From: Frigoriglobus tundricola
Lineage (GTDB): Bacteria; Planctomycetota; Planctomycetia; Gemmatales; Gemmataceae
Assembly (NCBI RefSeq): GCF_013128195.2
Contig: NZ_CP053452.2
Span: 9,610,001 to 9,674,000, forward strand
Direction: 5' to 3'
Length of the DNA stretch: 64,000 nucleotides
In this document: positions 43,528-51,846 of the stretch, one piece after another
Position numbering within the stretch: the stretch's first letter is position 1
Layout: the number at the start of each line of letters is the position of its first letter
Position numbers and translations under genes: made by a program
Notes under the pieces: generated by a model
Database searches by the model: none
Told to the model about the DNA's origin: nothing
What the model saw: only the letters and a program-made list of their open reading frames with translations

Positions 43528-43731
43528 CCGGACTTGCTGGCCTGGAACGGCGGCGTTCGGGCCATCGCCTGAGACATCCGGACCCGCAGCGCGTTCGACG
43601 GGATGCCGATCCCGGGAGACGCGTTCCAGGACGCCGGGTGCGAGGACGCCGTGATCCTGGACCACTGCCGCGCGAACCGGGAGCACACCGGCAACTGCTG
43701 GGTGCTCCGCTTGCTGACCGCCACCGGGTGA
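43528..43731 (+). pseudogene. Fragment of a planctomycete paralogous domain with in-frame stop
   Basis: The plus frame reads TPDLLAWNGGVRAIA, then a TGA at 43570-43572, then TRSAFDGMPIPGDAFQDAGCEDAVILDHCR and TGNCWVLRLLTATG before a stop. The pattern 'AFD.MPILADALEDAGC.D..ILDHCR....H..GCWV.DL' is one I recall as a very common C-terminal module in planctomycete proteins. The internal stop and missing N-terminus indicate decay. No function is assigned. Confidence 0.55.
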
Positions 43732-43797
43732 CCGGTCGACCGCGGCCGTCCCCGTTCCGACGCGCCCGCCGACGGCCCCCGCAACCCGAAACCCCCA

Positions 43798-44579
43798 TGA
43801 GCCACAACCGCACCACCCTGGTGCGACTGGACCGTTACGTACCGGAGTTTCCCATGGCCGGCATCATGTCCCTGACCCGCGACCAGATCGCGAAGCTGTA
43901 CGCGCAAGACGGCGACGACGGGCCCGCCCTCGGCGTGCAGTTCTGCTTCGACTGGTCGGGCACCTTCATGCACAACGCGTCGAAACAGTTCAAGGCGTTC
44001 CTGGAGCTCAGCGCCCGCGCCGGGGCGGACCCCGACCTGGCCGCCGCGCTGTGGGTGTGCGTGACGTACATGAGCGGGTTCGTCCGCGGCACCGGGTACC
44101 AGCGGGTGACCGCACCGTTCAAGGACAACCAGCTCCCGCCGGGCGGCGGGTCCCCGCACTGCGAGATGTCGGACCTGGCCCGCGAGCAGAACCTGAAGTT
44201 CCTCGACGACCACCCGGGCAGCCTACTCGTCGACGTCTGGTTCGCCGACGGGCTCACGCCCGAGGGACCGGAGGTCCAGGAGGCGGCCATCGCCCGCTAC
44301 CGGCAGATGCAGTCGGAGAAAGGGACCCACTGCCTGGTGGTGGCGCTCTCGGAGAGCGTGAACTGGGACTTCCTCAAGAAGCTCTCGGTGCACCACGAGG
44401 TGGTCCACTGCCACGACGACAACTTCGCCGGGCTCTTCGAGCTGATTCTCGGCCTCCTGAAGGGGCTCGCCAAGAACCCCAAAGCCATCGACGGCGTGAA
44501 GAGCCTCGACCGCACCGAGATCGCCAAGCTGATGAACGTGAGCGGCGCGCCCGCGGTGCTCGCGGACGACACCAACTGA
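43798..44579 (+). CDS. TerY-like VWA domain protein
   Basis: A 260-residue protein. The fold reads as a von Willebrand A domain: a degenerate metal site FCFDWSGTFM in place of DxSxS, a central WFADGLTPEGPEVQEAA in place of the TDG segment, and the C-terminal LKKLSVHHEVVHCHDDNFAGLFELILGLLKGLAKNP, which matches the end of TerY-like VWA proteins. An internal Met (MAGIMSLTRDQ) is an alternative start. The kinase-like gene follows after 15 bases; VWA plus YegI-like kinase is a recurrent bacterial signalling pair. The assignment is by pattern only. Confidence 0.6.
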
Positions 44580-44594
44580 TCCAGGGTCGGACCC

Positions 44595-45666
44595 GTGAGC
44601 GACCTGGTCTATTCCGACGAGAAGAAGAAGTACCTGCGGCTGGAGGCGGAAGTCGCCTCCGGCTCGCAGGCCAAGCTGATGTCGGTGCTCGGCGACGACT
44701 CGATCCTGGTCAAGGTGCTCGACCCGGGCAAGGTGCCGCCGCACGCGGCCTTCGTGTGGGACACGATCCGCGCGGCGTGCGGCGGCATCACCGGGGTGAG
44801 CCAGATGCACGGGGTCGTCCGCAAGCGGCCCGCGGGCGAGGTGCTCGGGTACGTCGTCGAGAACGTGCGGGGGCCCGTCCTGAACGACTTCCGGTTCACG
44901 GACCACAAAGAGCGGGTGAACGCGGCGTGGGCGGTGGCCGCGACCTACGCGGAAATGGACGAGCGCGAGGTGTACCAGGGTGACGGGCACTTCGGCAACC
45001 AGATCGTGACCGGCCCCCCGGGCCGGCGGGTCGTGAAGCTGATCGACGTGGACTCGTTCAGCTTCGCGACCGTGACGTGGCCCGACGGGACCGAGGCCCC
45101 CCGGCACTACCAGGAGTCGGGGGCGGGGTTCGGGCCGCCGGAATTTTGTACCGGGGCGCCGCTCGTCCACGGCCCCAAGACGTCCGGGTTCGTCCTGGCG
45201 GAGATCGTGTACCGGATCCTCAAGGACCGCCACCCGGCGGAGGTGATGACCGGCACCGGGGACGTGGTCCCGCTGGTGGAAACCGTCCGGAAGAAGATGT
45301 ACGGCCGGTTCGAGCCCGAGGAGCTGAAGCGCCGCACCCGGGTGGCGATCGACGAGGGCCTCCCCTGGGACGCCTTACCCCGGGACCTGCGGTGGCTCTT
45401 CAACCAGACCTTCCAGCGCGGCCGCAAGAGCGGCGGCGAGGACTCCCGGCCGGCGTGCAAGGACTACCTGGAATCGCTGACGTCGTTCAGAAATTCGTAC
45501 GGTAAACTATTTTTGAGTTTTCGGACGGGGAAACGCGCTCGCGGCGGCCGCGGTGGTCGCGGCCCTGGCGGCCGGCGCCGCGGCCGCCCGGAACCGGCTC
45601 CCCGGCCGCGCCCCCGAACCCCAACAGCCCGGCGGCCCCGGAATCTGGGACCGCGGCAGAAAGTGA
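44595..45666 (+). CDS. YegI-like protein kinase with a probable frameshift
   Basis: From a GTG at 44595 the frame encodes a kinase-like domain. The glycine-loop region is not obvious, but GDGHFGNQIVTGPPGRRVVKLIDVDSFSF corresponds to the catalytic and DFG-type loops, and GPPEFCTGAPL plus FVLAEIVYRILKDRHPAEVMTG to the APE and following helices. The frame is good to about 45521, then degenerates into GRG-type sequence. In the next frame a transmembrane tail appears (NALAAAAVVAALAAGAAAARN), ending at a TGA at 45664-45666, just before the next gene. A one-base length change in the TTTT run at 45518-45521 would join them. Either an error, a mutation or programmed shifting could explain it. Confidence 0.65.
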
Positions 45667-45672
45667 CTCCCC

Positions 45673-46022
45673 ATGGCGAAGGACACAAGCGAGCAAGTGA
45701 CCGGCAAGGTGCCGGTCGAGTGGATGGCCAAACTGGACGCGAAACTCGCGGCCACCGGGACGAGCCGCTCCGCGTTCGTCCGGGAGTGCGTGGAGAAGTA
45801 CATCGCGGAGCCGACTGCGGACCCCGCCGGCGCGCTGCTCGACGCGATCAAGAACGAGCTGGCGGTCGTGGCGGTGTTCATCCTATCGGCCCAGCAGAAG
45901 CGCTGGTCGCGACCGCCGACGCGATCGCCGCCGTCCGCGCCGCGTACCTGAGCGGGGCCCTGGCCGGCGAGGTCCTGGGGGGCCCGCCCGCGGCCGGGGC
46001 TACGGGCGGGGGTGCGTCGTGA
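45673..46022 (+). CDS. Ribbon-helix-helix protein with a probable frameshift
   Basis: MAKDTSEQVTGKVPVEWMAKLDAKL and then TGTSRSAFVRECVEKYIAE form a ribbon-helix-helix (CopG/MetJ-like) DNA-binding unit. In this frame the ORF ends at 45951 in low-complexity WSRPPTRSPPSAPRT. The adjacent frame from about 45890 instead gives EALVATADAIAAVRAAYLSG and ends at 46022 with a GTGA overlap to the next start at 46019. The overlap and the helical character suggest the true product switches frame near 45892-45900 (one base missing after CAGCAG). It probably autoregulates the mobilisation genes or helps relaxosome assembly. Confidence 0.6.
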
Positions 46023-47395
46023 GCATGGGCACGGTGAACAAGGCCTACCTGGACCACCGGTTCTTCGGCGACGCGGGGCCGACCGGGATGCGGTTCGGCC
46101 TCGGCGCGACCGACCTCGGGTTCACGAACCCCTACGACGCGCGGCAGCGGGAGCTGTTCGTCGCGGGGGTCCGCCCCGACACCGGCGCGCCGATGCTCCG
46201 CAAGCAGGTGAACGCGCCCAACCACCTGTACGGGCCGATCTACGGCACCAGCCTGTCGTTCAACTACTGGTACAAGACGCTCGCGCCGGAGCACAAGGAG
46301 CAGGTGCGCCAGGCCGGGCTCGACGCGGCCCAGGCGGTCGAGATGCTGCGCGACGCGCAGCTCGTGATGCACGGCACCGCGAACAAGGTCACGGTCGCCC
46401 ACCCGTGCCGGTCCGTCACGCTGACCGTGTGCCACGAGAACAACAACAACATGGAGGCGTTCGTCCACTGGCACCAGCTCGCCCAGCGGGCCGGGGTCCG
46501 GACCCAGTTCGTCGGGGTCGAGGAGAACGGCGCCCCGACGCAAAAGGCCGTGCACGTGACGGGGTCGCTGCGGAACGCGGACGAGGCGTTCTACGGCCAT
46601 CAGGCGCGGAACGACGAGCTGTTCCAGATCGCCCTCGGGCAGCACCTCGAGAAGCGGCTCGGCGTCAAGCTGGACTTCGTGAACGGGATGCTGGAGGTCC
46701 CGGGGGTGACGCAGGAGCAGCGGGACTCGGTGTCCACCCGGCACAAGCAGATCAAGTCGTTCCTGGAGCGGCACCCGGAACTCGACGCCGTGCCGCACCG
46801 CAAGGCCATCGCGACGGCGCGGACCCGGACCGAACCGGTGCCGTTCGACCGCTCGAAGTACCACGCGCTGTGGCGCGACGAGGTGCGGACGTTCGACAAC
46901 CGGCCCTGGGCCAAACCGCTCAAGCCGGAGAAGGCCGACGGGTTCTTCGCCCGGCTCCACGACGAGTACGTCAAGGGCCTGGCGTCGGTCGGCAAGGCGA
47001 TCATCGGGGCCCGGTTCGGGTGGACGAACAAGGTCGTCGGGGTGCGGGACGTGGACCTGTTCCTCGCGCAGGTGAGCAAGCGGTCGAAGCGGTCCGGGCA
47101 CCGCGCGGCGGTCCGCGCCGTGTGGGCCGAGGTGCGGTCCGGCGGGGACCGGTTCGTCGCCGCGGCGATGGCGGGCTACAAGCGGGGCCGCAAGCCCCTG
47201 ACCCACCTCGGGCGCGGCGCCGCGGTCGTCATCCCAAGGCACGTGACCCTGACGCAGGCGCAGGCCGAAAAGCTGCGGGCGCTCGCCTCCCGCCGCGGGT
47301 GGACCGTCCGGCACAACGGGCTGATCCTGGAGGGCCCGGGTCGGGCCGCGGCGCGCACCGAACGGGACCCCGCACAATCCCCCTCGAGGTACTAG
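46019..47395 (+). CDS. Divergent MobF/TrwC-like HUH relaxase
   Basis: A 458-residue protein. The segment GPIYGTSLSFNYWYKTLAP, then VCHENNNNMEAFVHWHQLAQRAG matches the TrwC relaxase core, where a hydrophobic strand is followed by the HUH metal site; here His139, His150 and His152 (HWH) are the ligands. FYGHQARNDELFQIALGQHLEKRLGVKLDF also fits the 'LYRHK..AGA.Y...LA..L..LG' helix of the family. The nicking Tyr may be Tyr10. No C-terminal helicase domain exists, unlike classical MobF proteins. It would nick oriT and pilot DNA during transfer. GTG start overlaps the upstream gene. Confidence 0.65.
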   Translation: MSMGTVNKAYLDHRFFGDAGPTGMRFGLGATDLGFTNPYDARQRELFVAGVRPDTGAPMLRKQVNAPNHLYGPIYGTSLSFNYWYKTLAPEHKEQVRQAGLDAAQAVEMLRDAQLVMHGTANKVTVAHPCRSVTLTVCHENNNNMEAFVHWHQLAQRAGVRTQFVGVEENGAPTQKAVHVTGSLRNADEAFYGHQARNDELFQIALGQHLEKRLGVKLDFVNGMLEVPGVTQEQRDSVSTRHKQIKSFLERHPELDAVPHRKAIATARTRTEPVPFDRSKYHALWRDEVRTFDNRPWAKPLKPEKADGFFARLHDEYVKGLASVGKAIIGARFGWTNKVVGVRDVDLFLAQVSKRSKRSGHRAAVRAVWAEVRSGGDRFVAAAMAGYKRGRKPLTHLGRGAAVVIPRHVTLTQAQAEKLRALASRRGWTVRHNGLILEGPGRAAARTERDPAQSPSRY

Positions 47396-47397
47396 CG

Positions 47398-47679
47398 ATG
47401 CTGCCGATCCTGTACCGCGTGTTCGTGGCCCCCGCCGGTGAGCTGTTGCGCCGGGCCGCCGTGGGCCTGGCGTTCCTGGCGGCATGGGCGGCGGCCACGG
47501 CGCTCCTGGTGCTGCTGTTCCGCCTGATGCTCCCGCCGGCAAACCCGGCAGTTTACCTGCTGGTCGCGGCGGCCGTCGGGTTCGTGTGGATGAGGCACGT
47601 GTTCACCGGCCGGCCGGTGGAGTTTCAGAAGACCCGCCCGGACAGCCGGACCCTCGGCAACAAGCGGAAAGGGGTGTGA
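47398..47679 (+). CDS. Small membrane protein with two transmembrane helices
   Basis: A 93-residue protein with GAGG upstream of its ATG. Two helices are visible, AAVGLAFLAAWAAATALLVLLFRLML and AVYLLVAAAVGFVWM, separated by a short Pro-containing loop, with a basic C-terminal tail. It lies between the relaxase and the coupling ATPase and may be the membrane anchor for the soluble ATPase, which lacks its own helices. No family is recognised. Confidence 0.75.
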   Translation: MLPILYRVFVAPAGELLRRAAVGLAFLAAWAAATALLVLLFRLMLPPANPAVYLLVAAAVGFVWMRHVFTGRPVEFQKTRPDSRTLGNKRKGV

Positions 47680-47681
47680 CC

Positions 47682-49010
47682 GTGTCCAAGCGAACGATCC
47701 GCGTCGGGGCGCTCCCGCAGGACCAGGACTCCGTCGTCGGGGTGGCCTACGTCGGCAGCACCGGCCTGGGCAAGACCAGCCTGATCAAGAAGCAGATGCT
47801 GGACACGCACGACCTGATCCAGCCGGCGCTGATCCTCGACACCGGCGACGACCTGGCGGAGTTCCTCCGGGCCAAGGGCGACCCGCGGAACCCGGTGAGC
47901 GAGGTGGACCTGTACCACGAGGGCGGGGCGGGCATCGACCTCCCCTCGATGCTGAAGACGCAGACGGACCGGTGGCGGCTGGCCCGGCGGCTGTCCCCGC
48001 GCGAGAAGAACAACCCGAACACGTACTTCGACGACGCGGTCGCCCTGGTCCTGTTGGCCGCGCTGTGCGTGCTGGCGCACTTCGCGAAGCGCGGGTACCA
48101 CCTGGCGGACGCGATCCGGCTGGCCAAGCGGCCGCAGCTGCTGACGCTCCTGGCGCGCCTGGTTCCCGGCCTCGACGACCCGTTCGCCGACGTGCGGGGG
48201 GACCCGAAGACGTTCGCGAACGTGATGTCGTCGCTGCGGACCCGGCTGGCCGACGTGGAGATCGTCGCGGCCCTGATGCTGAAGTGCACCGAGTTCGTGG
48301 ACCTGACGGAGCCGGTCGGCTCGACCGTCATTCGGTGGAGCGACCGGCACGCGGTGGCGCTCGAGGGCCTGCTGGGGTTCTCGATCGACACCTCGATCGT
48401 GACCCGCCTGTCCGAGAAGCCGCTGGAACGGGTGTCGTACTACCTGGACGAGTTCCGCAGCATCGCCCCCCTGGAGGCCCTCGCCGCCGCCTTCCGCCGC
48501 GGCCGCAAGCACCGGATCGCGGTGACGGTCTCCGTGCACGAAATCTGTGGATTGCACGACCGTTACAACAAGGACGTGACCGAGGAAATGTTGGGCCTGA
48601 TGGCCCACAAGGTGTTCGTCCGCGTGGGCAGCCCGGCGACGGCAAAATGGTCGTCAGATTATTTGGGCTGCTGCGAAGGGATCGAGGACCTGCGCCCGCA
48701 CCCGGGCAACAAGAACCGCGACGTGTCCCGGCAGATGAAGGACCGTCACAACGTCCACTGGGACGAGCTGCGGCGGATCAAACCGCCCGACCCCGAGACC
48801 GACGAGCTCCACTTCTATGTGGACTTCCCCGCGACCACCTGTGAGGTGGTCGCCCCGTGGCTCGCGGACGCCTCGCTGCCCGCGGGGCACAAGCCGGCGC
48901 GGCGCGTGGAGCGCAGCCCGGACAGCGAGGTGATGCCCCCGCTCACCGCGAGGGACCTGGACCGGCTGGGCATGCCCCTGGAGAAGCCGTTCCTCGACGC
49001 CCTCAAGTGA
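47682..49010 (+). CDS. VirD4/TraD-like coupling ATPase
   Basis: A 442-residue P-loop protein from a GTG two bases after the previous stop. Walker A is GSTGLGKTS (25-33). The motif VSYYLDEFRSIAPLEALAAAFRRGRKHRIAVTVSVHEICGLHDRY matches the Walker B and following segment of TraD/VirD4 coupling proteins (DEF then GR..G then Q..). It has no N-terminal membrane helices; the preceding small membrane protein may supply them. It would hand the relaxase-DNA complex to a secretion channel, which is not encoded in the window. Together with the relaxase it defines a mobilisable element. Confidence 0.75.
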   Translation: MSKRTIRVGALPQDQDSVVGVAYVGSTGLGKTSLIKKQMLDTHDLIQPALILDTGDDLAEFLRAKGDPRNPVSEVDLYHEGGAGIDLPSMLKTQTDRWRLARRLSPREKNNPNTYFDDAVALVLLAALCVLAHFAKRGYHLADAIRLAKRPQLLTLLARLVPGLDDPFADVRGDPKTFANVMSSLRTRLADVEIVAALMLKCTEFVDLTEPVGSTVIRWSDRHAVALEGLLGFSIDTSIVTRLSEKPLERVSYYLDEFRSIAPLEALAAAFRRGRKHRIAVTVSVHEICGLHDRYNKDVTEEMLGLMAHKVFVRVGSPATAKWSSDYLGCCEGIEDLRPHPGNKNRDVSRQMKDRHNVHWDELRRIKPPDPETDELHFYVDFPATTCEVVAPWLADASLPAGHKPARRVERSPDSEVMPPLTARDLDRLGMPLEKPFLDALK

Positions 49011-49049
49011 CCCGTTCGCCCTGTTCCGTTTCCCCCTTTCCGAGGTGCC

Positions 49050-49109
49050 GTGATGAAGAGCACGATGATGAAGAGCACGATGATGAAGAGCACGATGATG
49101 AAGAGCACG
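49050..49109 (+). repeat. Four 15-bp coding repeats at the start of a lipoprotein
   Basis: Four perfect tandem copies of a 15-base unit (GTG/ATG, then ATGAAGAGCACG) encode MMKST repeats. Every unit contains in-frame ATG codons, so changing the copy number leaves the frame intact and only lengthens or shortens the signal-peptide N-region. Confidence 0.9.
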
Positions 49110-49778
49110 CTGTTGTTGCTGCCGCTCCTGGCCGCCGGCGTCGGCTGCCAGAAGCAGCTCCCGGAGCCGCCCGAGGCGGCCGCCGGGGACCCCCGGTCCG
49201 TCGCCGCCCAGAAGATGGCGGAGCAGCTGGCGGGCCAGGAGAAGCAGGTGATCGGGCTCGGCGACAAGGTGATGCAACCGGTGAAGCTCACCCGGGCCGC
49301 CGACCGGCTGGTGGAGATCAAGAAGGTCAAGGAGCTGAAGGACGCCTACGGCTCGGCGCTCGTCACCCTGCACGCGCTCGACGAGGCCACGCTCGCCCTG
49401 GACCGGGAGCTGCGCCACGCCGGGGCTTCGTACGGGGCGGGGGCGCAGTGCTTCCGCGACCGGGCCGGGGACTACCGCGACGGCAAGCTGAAGGACGCGT
49501 GCGGGTCCTGGGCGGGTCACTACGAGGGGCTCCGGGACCGCGTCCCGTACCACCGCGAGCGCGTCGCGGCCCTGCGCAAGGAGCTGCCCCGGACGCTGGA
49601 GCTGATGCGCCAGAGCGGCCAGATCCTGGACGACTACTACCTGTTCGTCTCGCAGTACCCCGGCGAGACCCTTCCGGACACCGTGGCCGCCCCGTACGTG
49701 CAGAACGTGAAGGAGTACGTGCGCCAGTTCGAGGGCTTCGAGGCGGCCCTGGAGTCGTACCGCAAGGGCGGCAACTAG
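49053..49778 (+). CDS. Lipoprotein with repeated N-region
   Basis: A roughly 240-residue precursor. Repeated MKST units are followed by the hydrophobic LLLLPLLAAGVGCQ lipobox; the mature part is helical and charged (DPRSVAAQKMAEQLAGQEKQV, then LTRAADRLVEIKKVKELKDAYG, then YVRQFEGFEAALESYRKGG). The helices look like an extended coiled coil. It follows the coupling ATPase and could belong to the cell envelope part of a transfer apparatus or be an exclusion lipoprotein. Function unknown; the exact initiator among the repeated ATGs is uncertain. Confidence 0.78.
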   Translation: MKSTMMKSTMMKSTMMKSTLLLLPLLAAGVGCQKQLPEPPEAAAGDPRSVAAQKMAEQLAGQEKQVIGLGDKVMQPVKLTRAADRLVEIKKVKELKDAYGSALVTLHALDEATLALDRELRHAGASYGAGAQCFRDRAGDYRDGKLKDACGSWAGHYEGLRDRVPYHRERVAALRKELPRTLELMRQSGQILDDYYLFVSQYPGETLPDTVAAPYVQNVKEYVRQFEGFEAALESYRKGGN

Positions 49779-49836
49779 CCGCCGCCGGCGCCGCCGCGGC
49801 CCCCCGCGGCGTCCGCCCCCTCACCCGGAGTTCCCC

Positions 49837-50025
49837 ATGCGCAAGAGCAACGCGATCATCGCCCGCGAGGTCCTGGACGTGGCCGCCGACGGCGTGATCG
49901 AGGAAGTGTTCGCGGTCCTGAAAGAGAACAACATCGTGGTCGGGCTAAAGCTCAAGCGGCTCATCCTGGAGCGCGTGGAGAAGCGGCTCGGCGACCTCAA
50001 CGGCTGCGGCGACGCGGCCGAATGA
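49837..50025 (+). CDS. Small hypothetical protein
   Basis: A 62-residue helical protein starting MRKSNAIIAREVLDVAADG with GGAG upstream. It contains EEVFAVLKENNIVVGLKLKRLILERVEKRLG, which looks like a paired-helix oligomerisation or DNA-binding unit. The family is not recognised. Confidence 0.65.
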   Translation: MRKSNAIIAREVLDVAADGVIEEVFAVLKENNIVVGLKLKRLILERVEKRLGDLNGCGDAAE

Positions 50026-50079
50026 CCGTGTCCCGCCCCCGGCGGTCGGACGCGAGTTGCTACCGAGAAGGAGTGGCTG

Positions 50080-50268
50080 ATGACGCCCGACGTTACGAAG
50101 GACGAGTTGGTCGCCCGCCTAGTCACGCGGGCGATGACCGTGTTCCTGTTCGACCTGCTCGACCGCGGGTTCCGCATGGACCCGCACGCCCAGGACAAGC
50201 TCCGCGACGCACTCTCCGAGGTGTTCGGCGAGTCCGTCCGGGAGGCGTCCGGGGCCGCCACCGAGTAA
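50080..50268 (+). CDS. Small hypothetical protein
   Basis: A 62-residue helical protein starting MTPDVTKDELVARLVTRAM, with GGAG seven bases upstream. The C-terminal half reads DPHAQDKLRDALSEVFGESV. It is similar in size and helical nature to the preceding ORF. The family is not recognised. Confidence 0.6.
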   Translation: MTPDVTKDELVARLVTRAMTVFLFDLLDRGFRMDPHAQDKLRDALSEVFGESVREASGAATE

Positions 50269-50329
50269 CCGCACCGCCGGCGGACGGGCCCGGCGCCCGT
50301 CCCCGCTGACACACCATTAGGGAGCGACC

Positions 50330-51202
50330 GTGAGTACGAAATCGACGATCGAGTGGACGAACGCGACCTGGAACTTCCTCCTGGGCTGCGACAAGGTGTC
50401 GCCCGGCTGTGCCGGGTGCTACGCCGTCAAGGACGTCATCCGGATGGCGGGGAACCCGAACCCGAAGGTCGCGGCCGCCAACACCGGCCTCGCCTACCGT
50501 CAAGACAACGGTGTCCTGAACTGGACCGGGGTGGTGCGGCCCCTGCCCGCGCGCCTCGGCCTGCCGTTCGACTGGGCGAAGCCGCAGAAGGTGTTCGTCA
50601 ACAGCCTGTCGGACATGTTCCACGACGAGGTGCCGCTCGCGTTCATCCGGCGGGCGTTCGCGGTGATGGCGGCCACGCCGTGGCACACGTACCAGATCTT
50701 GACCAAGCGCGCCGAACGCCTGGAGGCGCTGGCCCCCGAGCTCGAGTGGCCGGACAACGTGTGGCAGGGCGTTTCGGTCGAGAGCCAGCCCTATGCCGTC
50801 CGCGTCGACCACCTGCGGCGCACCGGCGCGAAGGTCAAGTTCCTGTCCGTCGAGCCGCTCCTCGGGCCCGTCGCGTTGGACCTCGCGGGCATCGACTGGG
50901 TGATCACGGGCGGCGAATCGGGACCCCGCGCCCGCCCGTTCGACCCGGCCTGGGCCCTGGCCGTCCGCGACCAGTGCGCGGCTGCGGGGACGAAGTTCTT
51001 CCACAAGCAGAACGGCTCCCTCCTCGCCGGCGGCACCCGGACGAACAAGAAGGCCAACGGCCGGCTGCTCGACGGACACGAGTACAACGAGGTGCCGGCC
51101 GCCGCCGCCGTGCCGGTGCCGGCGAAGCGGGTCCGGACCGAACTCGCGGCGCGCCTCGCGCCGGAATCGCAGGGCGAACTGATCCAGCTCGGCGTTCGGT
51201 GA
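50330..51202 (+). CDS. Phage Gp37/Gp68 (DUF5131) family protein
   Basis: A 290-residue protein from a GTG with GGAG upstream. The start IEWTNATWNFLLGCDKVSPGC, then AGCYA is the family's Cys-motif. KVFVNSLSDMFHDEVP, then HTYQILTKRAERL, WQGVSVESQ, RFLSVEPLLGP-like KFLSVEPLLG and WVITGGESGPRARP are all hallmarks, and the C-terminal half has FFHKQNG. The family is common on phages and mobile elements and resembles radical-SAM-type barrels, although its activity is unknown. Confidence 0.92.
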   Translation: MSTKSTIEWTNATWNFLLGCDKVSPGCAGCYAVKDVIRMAGNPNPKVAAANTGLAYRQDNGVLNWTGVVRPLPARLGLPFDWAKPQKVFVNSLSDMFHDEVPLAFIRRAFAVMAATPWHTYQILTKRAERLEALAPELEWPDNVWQGVSVESQPYAVRVDHLRRTGAKVKFLSVEPLLGPVALDLAGIDWVITGGESGPRARPFDPAWALAVRDQCAAAGTKFFHKQNGSLLAGGTRTNKKANGRLLDGHEYNEVPAAAAVPVPAKRVRTELAARLAPESQGELIQLGVR

Positions 51203-51361
51203 CCCGCCGGGCGGGTCGCGCCCGGCAGCGCGCGGCGCGCGGGACCGTTCGCGTCGCCGGGCCGCGCCCGGCGACGCGGGGAACGTCGACAACGGGGCGC
51301 CGGGCACCGGGGGTACCGAGTGCCGGGCGCCGCCGTCACCTTTGACCTCGGAGAACCGGTG

Positions 51362-51559
51362 ATGAACCTGACCACGACGGGCATCGTGAAGCTCGTGATG
51401 GACGCGACAGTGATCGTCGAGCGGGCCGGCGTCACGGAGCCGGACGCGCAGTTCCGGACCGTCCTGGCGCTCGTGCGCACCGTGGAGAACCTCGTCGACG
51501 CGACGGGCCACGTCGAGGAGTTCGAGATCGAGCTCGTCCGCCGCCCGCGGGGTGAGTGA
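51362..51559 (+). CDS. Small hypothetical protein
   Basis: A 65-residue protein starting MNLTTTGIVKLVMDATVIV, with GGAG upstream of the ATG. It is helical (DAQFRTVLALVRTVENLVDAT) with a basic end. The stop overlaps the next ATG by one base, so it is coupled to the HTH gene. The family is not recognised. Confidence 0.6.
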   Translation: MNLTTTGIVKLVMDATVIVERAGVTEPDAQFRTVLALVRTVENLVDATGHVEEFEIELVRRPRGE

Positions 51560-51846
51560 TGCGCCCCCTCACCGTCAAAGAAGCCGCGGCGCAGATGCGG
51601 GTCTCGGCGGCCACGGTCTACGCGCTGTGCGCGGCCCGCAAGCTGCGGCACCAGCGGGTCGGCGTCGGCCGCGGGAAGATCCTCATCCCGCCCGACGCGG
51701 TGACGGAATACCTGGCGAAGGGCACCGTGCCGAGCGCGGAGGGGGCGGTGCCCCCTCCGGCCCGAAAAGTCCTCAAGACGTTCGAGCATCTGGACTCGGA
51801 CCGGCTGCTGGCGGCGTGGAAGGAGCAAGGGGCGGTGCGGTCGTGA
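51559..51846 (+). CDS. Excisionase-like HTH protein
   Basis: A 95-residue protein with an N-terminal MerR/excisionase-type helix-turn-helix (LTVKEAAAQMRVSAATVYAL, then CAARKLRHQRVGVGRGKILIPPDAVTEYL). This is the helix_turn_helix_17/excisionase family. Its end overlaps the convergent integrase gene by 74 bases, an arrangement expected for xis/int pairs that compete for control of excision. Confidence 0.87.
   Translation: MRPLTVKEAAAQMRVSAATVYALCAARKLRHQRVGVGRGKILIPPDAVTEYLAKGTVPSAEGAVPPPARKVLKTFEHLDSDRLLAAWKEQGAVRS

Noticed and set aside
45522-46022. Continuous C-terminal extension of the kinase to 46022
   Set aside because: The extension is Gly/Arg low complexity, overlaps the RHH gene and contradicts the transmembrane tail visible in the other frame.
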